Assembly (NCBI RefSeq): GCF_029763755.1
Contig: NZ_JARUVM010000005.1
Span: forward strand, 1 to 42,189
Source: Luteimonas sp. 8-5
GTDB lineage: Bacteria; Pseudomonadota; Gammaproteobacteria; Xanthomonadales; Xanthomonadaceae
Direction: 5' to 3'
DNA length: 42,189 nt
Under the pieces are notes generated by a model. That model made no database searches. It saw nothing but the letters and a program-made list of their open reading frames with translations, and was not told where the DNA came from. This document shows positions 26,876 to 35,550 of this stretch, piece by piece; position 1 is the first letter of the stretch, and every line of letters starts with the position of its first letter. The position numbers were made by a program, and so were the translations under genes.

Positions 26876-27625
26876 GTGCGCTGGCTGCGTTACCTGTACC
26901 GCGTGCCGATGCTGGCCTGGCACGTGCTCGTCCACCTTCCCCTGGTCCTGCTGATGATGCTGCCTCCGTGGGGCCGCATCCGCCTGGGCGGGGAAACCCT
27001 CGAGTACCGCGTGATCCGGCTGTGGCAGGGCGGCTTGATGCGCGTGTTCGGGTTCCGCATGCGCCGCCGCGGCACGCCGCTGCCGGGCGCGACCATGTTC
27101 GTCGCCAACCACGTCAGCTGGGTCGACATCATCGCCCTGCACAGCCAGCGCATGATGGGTTTCGTCGCCAAGCGCGAAATCGCCGGCTGGCCGCTGATCG
27201 GCTGGATGGCGTCGCGCGGCGAGACCATCTTCCACCAGCGCGGCAACACCGAGTCGCTGGACGGCGTGATGCAGCAGATGCTGGCGCGGCTGCGCGAAGG
27301 GCGCTCGGTCGGCGTGTTCCCGGAAGGTCGCACCCGCAACGGTGCGGAGGTCGGGCCGTTCCACGCGCGCATCTTCACCGCCGCGGTTGAAGCCGCCGTG
27401 CCGGTGCAGCCGGTCGCGTTGCGCTACGGCAACAACGGCGACGCACAGCAGCTGGTCGCCTTCCGCCCGGGAGAACACTTCTTCGGCAACTTCGTGCGCC
27501 TGCTCGGCGAACCCCCGCGCGAGGCGGAAGCCTGCTTCCTCGAGCCGATCGCGCCGGGCAGCACCGACGGCCGGCGCCGCCTCGCCGAACTGGCGCGCGA
27601 GCGCATCGTCGCCGCGATGGGATGA
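26876..27625 (+). CDS. Lysophospholipid acyltransferase (PlsC family)
   Basis: The 249-residue protein has an N-terminal hydrophobic segment and the acyltransferase motifs NHVSWVDI (catalytic HX4D) and FPEGRTRNG, with VPVQPVALRYG downstream. It is of the 1-acyl-sn-glycerol-3-phosphate acyltransferase type and should act at the inner membrane in phospholipid synthesis. Related enzymes acylate ornithine lipids, so the substrate is not certain. The start is GTG at 26876 with GGAG at 26862-26865. It overlaps the yheT-like gene by ATGA. Confidence 0.88.
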   Translation: MRWLRYLYRVPMLAWHVLVHLPLVLLMMLPPWGRIRLGGETLEYRVIRLWQGGLMRVFGFRMRRRGTPLPGATMFVANHVSWVDIIALHSQRMMGFVAKREIAGWPLIGWMASRGETIFHQRGNTESLDGVMQQMLARLREGRSVGVFPEGRTRNGAEVGPFHARIFTAAVEAAVPVQPVALRYGNNGDAQQLVAFRPGEHFFGNFVRLLGEPPREAEACFLEPIAPGSTDGRRRLAELARERIVAAMG

Positions 27626-28629
27626 ACGCGGGCCGGTACCACGCACCATGGTGGCTGCGCAGCGGCCACGTGCAGACCTTGCTCGGTTCCAGTCCCTGGC
27701 GGCAGCGCCACGGCGCACGCGTCCTGGCCGCGACCGGCGCGGTGACCCGCATGCACCTGGTCGACGGCGGCGACGGCGTGCGCCTGCAGGGACTGCACAG
27801 CGTCCTGCCCGGGGTGCAGCCGCACGGCCTGGCGCTGCTGATGCATGGCTGGGAAGGCAGCGCCGAATCCGGCTACATGCGCCTGGCCGCGGCGCGGCTC
27901 CTGCAGCGCGGCTACGCGACATTCCGGCTCAACTTCCGCGACCACGGCGACAGCCACCACCTCAACGAGGCGATCTTCCATTCGGCGCGCATCGACGAGG
28001 TGGTGCAGGCCTCGCTCGACGTCGTGCGCAAGCTGTGGCCCGACGCGGGGCCGGATCGGCCGCTGGTGGCGGGCGGTTACTCCCTGGGCGGAAATTTCGC
28101 GCTGCGCCTGGCCCTGCGCGCGCCTGCCGCCGGATTGCCGCTGTCGACCGTGGCGGCGGTGTGCCCGGTGCTGGATCCGGCCGCGACGATGGCGGCCATG
28201 GAATCCGGATGGCGCTTCTACCAGCGCCACTTCGAGCGTCGCTGGCGTGGCTCGCTGCGGCGCAAGCGCGCGCTGTTCCCGCAGGTGCACGACTTCGACG
28301 ACACCACCCTGCGCCTGGGCATGCGCGAACTCACCCGCTGGCTGGTCGAACGGCACACCGACTTCGGTACCCTGGAAAACTACTTCGACGGCTACTCGAT
28401 CGCCGGCGACCGGCTCTCGCGGCTGGAGGTGCCGGCCCACATCCTCACGGCCGCGGACGATCCGGTGATTCCGGTTGCCGGTTTCCGCGCGCTGGCGTTG
28501 GCGCCGGATACGCGGCTGGAGATCGCGCCGCAGGGCGGGCACTGCGGCTTCCTGCATGGGGCCGGCCTGGACGGCCATGCCGAAGCCTGGATCGCCGATC
28601 GCCTCACCGCTGGTAATGTAGGGGCATGA
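27622..28629 (+). CDS. YheT-family alpha/beta hydrolase
   Basis: The 335-residue protein is an alpha/beta hydrolase with the YheT-type start PWWLRSGHVQTLLGS and the catalytic triad seen as S154 in GGYSLGGN, an aspartate in TAADDPVIP and a histidine in GGHCGF. The block LNFRDHGDSHHLNEAIFHSAR is typical of the family. Members are carboxylesterases of unclear physiological substrate. It is coupled by ATGA to plsC upstream and to the ybhB-like gene downstream, so the three are one translational unit. Confidence 0.9.
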   Translation: MNAGRYHAPWWLRSGHVQTLLGSSPWRQRHGARVLAATGAVTRMHLVDGGDGVRLQGLHSVLPGVQPHGLALLMHGWEGSAESGYMRLAAARLLQRGYATFRLNFRDHGDSHHLNEAIFHSARIDEVVQASLDVVRKLWPDAGPDRPLVAGGYSLGGNFALRLALRAPAAGLPLSTVAAVCPVLDPAATMAAMESGWRFYQRHFERRWRGSLRRKRALFPQVHDFDDTTLRLGMRELTRWLVERHTDFGTLENYFDGYSIAGDRLSRLEVPAHILTAADDPVIPVAGFRALALAPDTRLEIAPQGGHCGFLHGAGLDGHAEAWIADRLTAGNVGA

Positions 28630-29225
28630 AACTCCACAGCGACAGCTTCGACAATCGCGCCCCGATCCCGGCCGAATTCGCGCTCGGCGCGCCCGGCGGC
28701 TTCGGCGGCAACCGCAACCCGCACCTGGCCTGGGAGGACGTGCCCGAAGGCACGCGCTCGCTGGTGCTGATGTGCATCGACACCGATGCGCCGACCGATG
28801 CCTCGATGGCCGGGCGCGACGACGTGAAGATCCCGGTCGACATGCCGCGCACCGACTTCGTGCACTGGGTGATGGTCGACATCCCGGCCGACGTGCGCGG
28901 GATCGCCGCGGGTAGCTGCAGCGACGGGTTCGAGAAGGGCGGCAAGCGCGAGCCGAAGGGGCCGGCGGGCAGCCGCCAGGGCCGCAACGACTACACCGGC
29001 TGGTTCGCCGGCGACGCGGCGATGGCCGGCGAATACCTGGGCTACGACGGCCCGTACCCGCCGCCGAACGACCTGCGCACGCACCGTTACTTCTTCCGCC
29101 TGTTCGCGCTGGACGTGCCCCGGCTTGAGGTTCCGGCCGGCTTCACCGCGGGGCAGGCGTTCCGGGCCATGCAGGGCCACGTGCTGGCGGAAACGGCGAT
29201 CCACGGGACCTACAGCCTGGCCTGA
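28626..29225 (+). CDS. YbhB/YbcL-family (PEBP) protein
   Basis: The 199-residue protein matches bacterial phosphatidylethanolamine-binding-protein homologues: NRNPHLAWEDVPEGTRSLVLM, DFVHWVMVDIPAD and the C-terminal block GYDGPYPPPNDLRTHRYFF. The ligand-pocket aspartate and histidine residues (DTDAP, HWVMVD, HRYFF) are present. The family is often called kinase-inhibitor-like, but the bacterial role is unclear. It has no signal peptide, so it should be cytosolic. AGGGG at 28618-28622 precedes the ATG, which overlaps the stop of the hydrolase gene. Confidence 0.9.
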   Translation: MKLHSDSFDNRAPIPAEFALGAPGGFGGNRNPHLAWEDVPEGTRSLVLMCIDTDAPTDASMAGRDDVKIPVDMPRTDFVHWVMVDIPADVRGIAAGSCSDGFEKGGKREPKGPAGSRQGRNDYTGWFAGDAAMAGEYLGYDGPYPPPNDLRTHRYFFRLFALDVPRLEVPAGFTAGQAFRAMQGHVLAETAIHGTYSLA

Positions 29226-29304
29226 TTCGATGGCCTGATCGGGCCTCGATGTGCGTCCTTGAATGGATGTGCAGCGGCAAATGGACGCCGCGGGGGATAC
29301 CTGA

Positions 29305-32300
29305 ATGCGTGCCACCTGGGTCCGGCGGCTCTGGCTGTCCTGCTTCCTGCTGTTGGCCTTCTGCGGTACTGCGCTGGCGCAGGTCTCGGTCACCATCTCC
29401 CCGGCGACGCTGGAAGACGGTGCCGTCGGGCTCGTCTACAGCGACACGTTCACCGCTTCGGGCGCGGTGCCGCCCTACACCTTCAGCGTCGCCTCCGGCG
29501 CGCTGCCGCCCGGGCTGGTCCTGGACGCCAACGGCGACCTGGGCGGCATTCCGACCACGGTCGGCGTCTACAGCTTCATGATCATGGCCGAGGATGCGGA
29601 TGCGACCAGCAACGGCTTCGCGTCGTACACGGTCGAGATCTTCCCCGAGGCGACGATACAGCCCGACGAACTCGGCACGGCCCAGGTCGGCGTGCCGTAC
29701 GAGCAGCAGGTGAGCGTGGTCGACGGCGGTGCGCCCAGTTATGTCTTCAGCATCCAGTCCGGCGCCCTGCCGTCGGGCATGTCCCTGGCCAGCGATGGCT
29801 GGATCACGGGCACACCCGATGTCGCCGGCGACGCCACCTTCACGATCCAGGCAACCCCGGGCTTCCTGGTGGACGAGCTGTTCGCGCCCACCGCCGCGCC
29901 CGTCGTCACCCTGACCCGCAGCTACACGATGTCGGTGGTGCCTGCGCCGATCATCGTCGCGCCGCCCGTGCTCCCCGACGCCACGCTGGGAAATGTCTAC
30001 AACCAGACCATTACTGCCAGTGGCGGCACCGCACCCTATACCTTCACCGTCAGCGGCTCGCTGCCTCCAGGCCTGACCCTGTTGCCCAACGGCACTCTCG
30101 TCGGGACTCCAGGCGCCGTGGGCAGCTACCCGTTCGTCATCCACGCCACCGACTCGCTGGGCGCCACCGGCGGCCAGGCCTACAACATCTCCGTCGATCC
30201 CGAGGAGCTCAGGCTGGCCGGAGGCAATCCGCCCAACGGCACCGTGGACGTGCCTTATTCGCACGACCTGCAAGCCACCGGCGGTTGGCCGCCCTACTAC
30301 TTCTACGCGGAAACCGGGCTGCCGCCCGGACTCCAGCTGGAAGAGGACGGCGAATTGCACGGCACGCCGGAATCGGCGGGAACCTATCCGTTCGAGGTCT
30401 ATGTATACGACGGCAGCGAAGCGTCGGACAGCCGCATCTACACGATCGTCATCGAAGACACGTTGCCGGTCGCCGTCGACGACGAAGCCGAGACGCCGTC
30501 GGGGCAGGCGGTGGCCATCGCGGTCACCGCCAACGACAGCGGCGAGTTCGACTCGGTCGCCATCGCCTCTTCGCCGACGCACGGCAGCGTTTCCGTCGAC
30601 GCGCTGGAGGTCGGGTACCAGCCGGCGGAAGGCTTCATCGGCGACGACAGCTTCACCTACACGCTGTCCGGTCCGGGCGGAACGTCCTCCCCGGCCACAG
30701 TGGTCGTGCACGTGCTGGCGCCCGCAGCGCCGGTGGCGGTCGACGACGAGGCCACGACACCGGCGGGCCAGGCAGTAACCATCGCGGTCACGGCCAACGA
30801 CAGCGGCGCGTTCGACACGATCGCCATTGCATCGTCGCCGGCGCATGGCAGCGTCGCGCTCGACGGGCTGGAGGTCGAGTACCAGCCCGCCGGCACCTAC
30901 GTCGGCGACGACAGCTTCACCTACACGCTGTCCGGTCCGGGTGGGACGTCGTCGCCGGCCACGGTCGTGGTCCATGTCGACGCACTGCCGGCGCCGGTCG
31001 GGGTTCCGCAGGCGCTCACCACGCAGGCGGGCGTGCCGGTTTCGTTCGACGCGGCTGCCGGCGCCAGTGGCGGGCCGATCACCGCGGTCGCGATCGTCGA
31101 ATCCCCGACGAGCGGCAGCGCGATGGTTGCCGGCACGCACATCGAGTACACGCCTGCCGTGGATGCGGCCGCCGGCACGGTCATTCCGGTGACCTATACG
31201 CTGGCCAACGCGTATGGCATCTCCGCTCCGGTGACCTCGACGATCACCATCGAGGCCGCACCGCTGGTACTGCCCACGGCGACGGCGCTCGAAGCCACGA
31301 CCGAGCGCGGCGTCCCGGTCGGCGTCGAACTCACCACCGGCGCCACCGGCGGTCCCTTCATCGCTGCAGACGTGCTTTCGCTGTCGCCGCTGGGTTCGGG
31401 AACGGCTGCGGTGGCTTCGTCGCCGGTCGGCTACCGCCTCACCTTCACACCGGCCGAGGATTTCATCGGCGTCGCCGTTGTCAGCTTCACCCTCGACAAT
31501 GCGGACGGCACGTCCGAGCCGGCGACGGTGACCATCACCGTGACCGAGCGCGCCAGCCCGGCCGACGATCCCGAGGTCGGCGGCCTCACCGGCGCCCAGG
31601 TGCAAGTGGTGCGCAGCTTCGCCAGCTCGCAGATCCTCAACGTGATCAACCGCCTGGAATCGCTGCACGAGCCCGGCAAGCCGCTGAGCTTCTGGATCGG
31701 CGGATCCATCCGCAAGGGCGATTCCCCCGGCCGCGAATTCGAAACCTCGGGCATGAGCGGCGGCGCCGACTACCGCTTCAGCGACAAGTTCGCCTTCGGC
31801 GGCGGCCTGGGCTACGGCCGCGACCGCACCATGACCGGCAACAAGGGCAGCCGTTCGGATGCGACCGCGAAGACGGGCATGGGTTACGCCAGCTACCGAC
31901 CGTCGCTGCCGTGGTTCATCGACATGGTCAGCGGTTACCAGCGCATCACCTTCCAGCTGCGCCGCTTCGTCACCGACACCGGCGACATGCTGGAGGCGCC
32001 GCGCGACGGCACCCAAGCCTTCAGCTCGTGGTCCAGCGGCTACGAGAAGAAGGGCGACAAGTGGGTGTTCTCCACCTACGGCCGCATGGATGTCGCCCAG
32101 GCCAAGCTCGACGAGTACAGCGAGAACGGCGATCCGCTGCATGCGCTGAGTTTCGGCGAGCAGTCGATCGAGACCCGCACCAGCACGGTGGGCGTGCGCG
32201 GCAAGTACAAGCGCAAGATTCCCTGGGGCACGCTGGAGCCGAGGTTCCGGGTGGAGCTGCAGCGCGATTTCCACGACGAGAGCGGCGCGGCGATCTCCTA

Positions 32301-32493
32301 TTCGGACCTGCAGTCCGGGCCGGTATACGTGCTGCCCGGCGAGGAACTGGATCGCAGCCGCTACATCATCGAGATCGGCACCATCTTCAAGTCACGCTGG
32401 GGCTTCGTGATGCGCCTGGACTACCGCGGCGTGCGCGGGGGCATGTACGACGACGACAACGCCATCATGTTCAGCTTCCAGGACGATCACTGA
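29305..32493 (+). CDS. Autotransporter-like adhesin with Ig-type repeats
   Basis: The 1062-residue protein has a signal peptide (cleavage after TALA near residue 25), then four putative-Ig repeats, each carrying a PPGL-or-SGM block with GxPxxxGxYxF (for example APYTFTVSGSLPPGL and GTPGAVGSYPF). Two nearly identical 88-residue repeats follow at residues 391-566 (VDDEA, TANDSG, SFTYTLSGPGG), then two more diverged repeats. From about residue 762 an outer-membrane beta-barrel-like C-terminus begins (LSFWIGGSIRKGD, GGADYRFSDKFAFGGGLGYG, TYGRMDVAQAKLDEYS) and ends FSFQDDH. The passenger would be displayed on the surface and is likely an adhesin. No catalytic domain was seen. Confidence 0.85.
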   Translation: MRATWVRRLWLSCFLLLAFCGTALAQVSVTISPATLEDGAVGLVYSDTFTASGAVPPYTFSVASGALPPGLVLDANGDLGGIPTTVGVYSFMIMAEDADATSNGFASYTVEIFPEATIQPDELGTAQVGVPYEQQVSVVDGGAPSYVFSIQSGALPSGMSLASDGWITGTPDVAGDATFTIQATPGFLVDELFAPTAAPVVTLTRSYTMSVVPAPIIVAPPVLPDATLGNVYNQTITASGGTAPYTFTVSGSLPPGLTLLPNGTLVGTPGAVGSYPFVIHATDSLGATGGQAYNISVDPEELRLAGGNPPNGTVDVPYSHDLQATGGWPPYYFYAETGLPPGLQLEEDGELHGTPESAGTYPFEVYVYDGSEASDSRIYTIVIEDTLPVAVDDEAETPSGQAVAIAVTANDSGEFDSVAIASSPTHGSVSVDALEVGYQPAEGFIGDDSFTYTLSGPGGTSSPATVVVHVLAPAAPVAVDDEATTPAGQAVTIAVTANDSGAFDTIAIASSPAHGSVALDGLEVEYQPAGTYVGDDSFTYTLSGPGGTSSPATVVVHVDALPAPVGVPQALTTQAGVPVSFDAAAGASGGPITAVAIVESPTSGSAMVAGTHIEYTPAVDAAAGTVIPVTYTLANAYGISAPVTSTITIEAAPLVLPTATALEATTERGVPVGVELTTGATGGPFIAADVLSLSPLGSGTAAVASSPVGYRLTFTPAEDFIGVAVVSFTLDNADGTSEPATVTITVTERASPADDPEVGGLTGAQVQVVRSFASSQILNVINRLESLHEPGKPLSFWIGGSIRKGDSPGREFETSGMSGGADYRFSDKFAFGGGLGYGRDRTMTGNKGSRSDATAKTGMGYASYRPSLPWFIDMVSGYQRITFQLRRFVTDTGDMLEAPRDGTQAFSSWSSGYEKKGDKWVFSTYGRMDVAQAKLDEYSENGDPLHALSFGEQSIETRTSTVGVRGKYKRKIPWGTLEPRFRVELQRDFHDESGAAISYSDLQSGPVYVLPGEELDRSRYIIEIGTIFKSRWGFVMRLDYRGVRGGMYDDDNAIMFSFQDDH
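30475..30990 (+). repeat. Tandem 88-codon repeat in the autotransporter gene
   Basis: The second unit begins at 30739, exactly 264 bases after the first. A run of 38 identical bases occurs near the end of both units (ending in GTCCGGTCCGGG), so the duplication is recent or kept uniform by recombination. Confidence 0.85.
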
Positions 32494-32499
32494 CGACGG

Positions 32500-33300
32500 C
32501 TATGCGAACGCCAGCAGCGCCGCGCCCAGGCCGAACCGGTAGATCGCGAACGCGGTGAACCGGTTCGACTGGATGTAGCGCAGCAGCCATTTCACCGAAA
32601 CGAAGGCGGTGACCGCCGAGGCGACGAAGGCGACCGCGAGCGCGTTCCAGTCCTCGCCGGCCAGGCCGCCTTCGGCATACAGCTCCACCACTTCGTAGCC
32701 GGTGGCCGCGAACATGGTCGGGATACCGACCAGGAACGCGAACTCGGTGGCCGCGGCGCGGTTGGTGATGCCGAACAGCAGCGCGACGAAGATCGTCGCC
32801 GCCGAACGCGAGGTGCCGGGGAACACGCCCGCCACCACCTGCGCCACGCCCACCAGCACCGCCACCAGCCAGGTGATGTCGGCGCGCTCGCCCAGGATCG
32901 AGGCGCGCCTGGCGGCGAAGTGTTCGGCCGCCAGCATCCAGGCACCGCCCAGGACCAGCGCCCACGCAATCGGCGCCACCGCATCGTCGAGCTGCCAACC
33001 CGCGGCCTTGACCGCCAGGCCAAGCACGGCGGTGACGCCGAAGGCCACGGCGAGCTTGAAGGCGTAGTCGCGGTTGCCGCGCTCGCGAAAGCCCGCCAGC
33101 AACTGCCACAGCCGCTGCCGGTAGACCAGCACCACGGCCAGGATCGCGCCGGCCTGGATGGCGACGTTGAACAGGTCGCTGCGCGCGCCCAGCCAGCGTC
33201 CCGCCAGCAGCAGGTGCCCGGTGCTGGAGATCGGCAGGAACTCGGTGACGCCTTCGATGATGCCGAGCAACAGGGCAGCGAGGAGGGAGTTGGGATCCAT
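32500..33300 (-). CDS. uppP: Undecaprenyl-diphosphatase UppP (BacA)
   Basis: The 266-residue polytopic membrane protein has the family motifs EGVTEFLPISSTGHL (residues 16-30) and FPGTSRSAATI (about residues 161-171), both in the active site. It dephosphorylates undecaprenyl diphosphate to recycle the lipid carrier of peptidoglycan synthesis, and high dosage gives bacitracin tolerance. The start ATG at 33300 has no purine-rich Shine-Dalgarno sequence, because pyrimidine-rich ATTCCCC repeat sequence lies just upstream in the transcript. The gene converges with the autotransporter gene with a gap of only 6 bases and diverges from glnA. Confidence 0.95.
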   Translation of the reverse strand: MDPNSLLAALLLGIIEGVTEFLPISSTGHLLLAGRWLGARSDLFNVAIQAGAILAVVLVYRQRLWQLLAGFRERGNRDYAFKLAVAFGVTAVLGLAVKAAGWQLDDAVAPIAWALVLGGAWMLAAEHFAARRASILGERADITWLVAVLVGVAQVVAGVFPGTSRSAATIFVALLFGITNRAAATEFAFLVGIPTMFAATGYEVVELYAEGGLAGEDWNALAVAFVASAVTAFVSVKWLLRYIQSNRFTAFAIYRFGLGAALLAFA

Positions 33301-33309
33301 GCGGAAGAC

Positions 33310-33333
33310 GGGGAATGAGGGGAATGGGGAATG
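33310..33333 (-). repeat. ATTCCCC tandem repeat, left copy
   Basis: On the minus strand this reads CATTCCCCATTCCCCT and continues CATTCCCC, 24 bases identical to the right copy at 33513-33536 in inverted orientation. It lies 10 bases upstream of the uppP start. Confidence 0.8.
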
Positions 33334-33367
33334 AGGGGAGTGGAGAGCTTAACGTGATCGAGTGGCT

Positions 33368-33412
33368 GCTCCTTCATGGTGCAACCCGCTGGATAAAGCG
33401 CCATTATGGTGC
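33368..33412. promoter_or_regulatory. Two NtrC-like enhancer sites upstream of glnA
   Basis: GCTCCTTCATGGTGC (33368-33382) and GCGCCATTATGGTGC (33398-33412) both resemble GCACCA-N3-TGGTGC. The second has one mismatch and the first has two. The two are 30 bases apart, about three turns, and are centred about 126 and 96 bases before the expected start of transcription, close to the glnAp2 layout of enteric bacteria. Confidence 0.8.
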
Positions 33413-33475
33413 ATTCAGGGGCCGGGCCGTCCCGCATTTTCCAGGCAGGACAATGACTTGGCTCCAAGCCAAGTG

Positions 33476-33490
33476 TGGCACGCCCCTTGC
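33476..33490 (+). promoter_or_regulatory. Sigma-54 promoter of glnA
   Basis: TGGCACGCCCCTTGC has the invariant GG (33477-33478) and GC (33489-33490) with exactly ten bases between, and matches the consensus TGGCACG-N4-TTGC. Transcription would start near 33501, leaving a leader of about 65 bases with the ATTCCCC repeat. Confidence 0.88.
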
Positions 33491-33512
33491 GTATCGGATG
33501 CCAGAACACCGC

Positions 33513-33536
33513 CATTCCCCATTCCCCTCATTCCCC
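33513..33536 (+). repeat. ATTCCCC tandem repeat, right copy
   Basis: This 24-base segment (CATTCCCCATTCCCCTC and on) is the inverted match of 33310-33333, with a fourth ATTCCCC unit just after it. It lies in the predicted glnA leader between the sigma-54 promoter and the Shine-Dalgarno sequence. Confidence 0.8.
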
Positions 33537-33565
33537 ATTCCCCGTTCCAGCCTCCGGAGCCCGCC

Positions 33566-34978
33566 ATGTCCACCTACGAGACCGTCGAAAAACTCATCAA
33601 GGACCACAAGGTCGAATTCATCGACCTGCGCTTTGCCGACATGCGCGGCGTGCAGCACCACGTGACGTTCCCGAAGTCGATCGTCGACGCCTCGCTGTTC
33701 GAGGACGGCAAGATGTTCGACGGCTCCTCGATCAGCGGCTGGCGCGGCATCCACCAGTCGGACATGGTGCTGCTGCCCGACCCGGCCACTGCGTTCCTTG
33801 ATCCGTTCACCGCCGATCCGACCCTGGTGCTGACCTGCGACATCCTCGACCCGACGACGATGCAGGCCTACACCCGCGACCCGCGCGGCATCGCCAAGCG
33901 CGCCGAGGCCTTCCTCAAGTCCAGCGGCATCGCCGAGCAGGCGTTCTTCGGCCCGGAGCCGGAGTTCTTCATCTTCGACTCGGTGCGCTACGGCAACGAC
34001 ATGGGCCACACCTTCTTCCACATCGATTCGGAAGAGGCGCACTGGAACTCCGCCAAGGAGTACGCCGGCGGCAACAGCGGCTATCGCCCGGGCATCAAGG
34101 GCGGATACTTCCCGGTCGCGCCGCTGGATTCGCTGCACGACCTGCGCGCGGAGATGTGCAAGACGCTCGAGCAGGTCGGCATCGAGGTCGAGGTCCACCA
34201 CCACGAGGTCGCGAACGCCGGCCAGTGCGAGATCGGCACCCGCTTCAATACGCTGGTGCAGAAGGCCGACGAGCTGCTGACGATGAAGTACATCATCAAG
34301 AACGTCGCCTTCCGCAACGGCAAGACCGCGACCTTCATGCCCAAGCCGATCGTCGGCGACAACGGCAGCGGCATGCACGTGCACCAGTCGCTGGCCAAGG
34401 GCGGCGCCAACCTGTTCACCGGCGACGGCTACGGCGGCCTGTCGCAGATGGCCCTCTGGTACATCGGCGGCATCTTCAAGCACGCACGTGCGATCAACGC
34501 GTTCGCCAACTCGACCACGAATTCGTACAAGCGCCTGGTTCCGGGTTTCGAGGCGCCGGTGATGCTGGCGTACTCGGCGTCCAACCGCTCCGCGTCGTGC
34601 CGGATCCCCTACGTGGCGAACCCGAAGGCGCGCCGCATCGAGATCCGCTTTCCCGATCCGATGAACTCCGGCTACCTGACCTTCGCCGCGCTGATGATGG
34701 CGGGGCTGGACGGCATCCGGAACCAGATCGATCCCGGCGCGCCGTCGGACAAGGACCTGTACGACCTGCCGCCCGAGGAAGAAAAGAACATCCCGACCGT
34801 GTGCCACTCGCTCGACCAGGCGCTGGAAGCGCTGGACAAGGATCGCGAGTTCCTCAAGGCCGGCGGCGTGTTCACCGACGACTTCATCGACGCCTACATC
34901 GGCCTGAAGATGAAGGAAGTGACCGCGTTCCGCGCCGCGACCCATCCGCTCGAGTACCAGATGTACTACGCGATCTAG
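33566..34978 (+). CDS. glnA: Type I glutamine synthetase (GlnA)
   Basis: The 470-residue protein is a type I-beta glutamine synthetase, which makes glutamine from glutamate, ammonia and ATP in the cytosol as a dodecamer. Visible motifs are [20 protein letters not shown] near the N-terminus, [16 protein letters not shown], and the ATP-binding [20 protein letters not shown] (in parts). The adenylylation loop has Y399 in DLYDLPPEE, so GlnE-type control is expected. GGAG (33556-33559) precedes the ATG at 33566. Transcription looks NtrC and sigma-54 dependent. The ntrBC genes lie 3.2 kb downstream. Confidence 0.98.
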   Translation: MSTYETVEKLIKDHKVEFIDLRFADMRGVQHHVTFPKSIVDASLFEDGKMFDGSSISGWRGIHQSDMVLLPDPATAFLDPFTADPTLVLTCDILDPTTMQAYTRDPRGIAKRAEAFLKSSGIAEQAFFGPEPEFFIFDSVRYGNDMGHTFFHIDSEEAHWNSAKEYAGGNSGYRPGIKGGYFPVAPLDSLHDLRAEMCKTLEQVGIEVEVHHHEVANAGQCEIGTRFNTLVQKADELLTMKYIIKNVAFRNGKTATFMPKPIVGDNGSGMHVHQSLAKGGANLFTGDGYGGLSQMALWYIGGIFKHARAINAFANSTTNSYKRLVPGFEAPVMLAYSASNRSASCRIPYVANPKARRIEIRFPDPMNSGYLTFAALMMAGLDGIRNQIDPGAPSDKDLYDLPPEEEKNIPTVCHSLDQALEALDKDREFLKAGGVFTDDFIDAYIGLKMKEVTAFRAATHPLEYQMYYAI

Positions 34979-34989
34979 GCCACGCGCCG

Positions 34990-35550
34990 ATGCGTGGCGA
35001 GCTTGCCGGCATCGCGATCCGCATCGCCCGACCGGGCGATGCGGATGCCATTGCCGCGATCTACAACCACTACGTCGCGGGCAGCGTCGCGACTTTCGAA
35101 CTGGCGGAGGTAGCGGCAGCGGAAATGGCCGCCCGGATCGCGGAAGTCGCATCGCACGGGTTGCCCTGGATCGTCGCCGGGGAGGGTTCGCGGATCCTCG
35201 GCTACGCCTATGCAGGCCGCTGGCGAACACGCGCGGGCTATCGCCACAGCGTGGAAACCTCGATCTACCTGGCGCCGGATGCGACCGGCCGTGGCCTGGG
35301 CGTGGCGCTGTACGACCACCTGCTGGCGATGCTGCCTCCGCTCGGCGTGCGTGCGGTGATCGGCGGCATCGCGCTGCCCAACCCCGCATCAGAGGCCCTG
35401 CACCAGCGTCTTGGCTTCGAGCCCGTGGCGCGATTCCGCGAGGTGGGCCTGAAGTTCGGGCAATGGATCGACGTTGCCTACTGGCAACGCTGCCTGCCCG
35501 CTGGAGGGAGCTTGCAATCGGCGGCCGCGGAGGTTGCAATGCGGGCATGA
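34990..35550 (+). CDS. GNAT acetyltransferase, phosphinothricin-acetyltransferase-like
   Basis: The 186-residue protein is a GNAT acetyltransferase. It shows IRIARPGDADAIAAIYNHYV at the N-terminus, SIYLAPDATGRGLGVALYD as the acetyl-CoA-binding part, and ALHQRLGFEPVARFREVGLKFGQW at the C-terminus. These blocks are those of the Pat/phosphinothricin N-acetyltransferase group, many of which act on methionine analogues or other amino acid derivatives. The start at 34990 lies 11 bases after glnA, so it is probably expressed with it. Its stop overlaps the next gene by ATGA. A link to glutamine-synthetase inhibitors is tempting, but the substrate is not shown. Confidence 0.85.
   Translation: MRGELAGIAIRIARPGDADAIAAIYNHYVAGSVATFELAEVAAAEMAARIAEVASHGLPWIVAGEGSRILGYAYAGRWRTRAGYRHSVETSIYLAPDATGRGLGVALYDHLLAMLPPLGVRAVIGGIALPNPASEALHQRLGFEPVARFREVGLKFGQWIDVAYWQRCLPAGGSLQSAAAEVAMRA

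Noticed and set aside
29143-32274. A 1043-codon open frame on the minus strand across the autotransporter gene.
   Set aside because: High GC keeps the antisense frame open. The plus strand has a signal peptide, Ig repeats and a barrel, whereas the minus frame is arginine/glycine-rich without domains.
33310-33536. The ATTCCCC repeats as a CRISPR array.
   Set aside because: Units are 7-9 bases, tandem and without unique spacers, and no cas gene is present.
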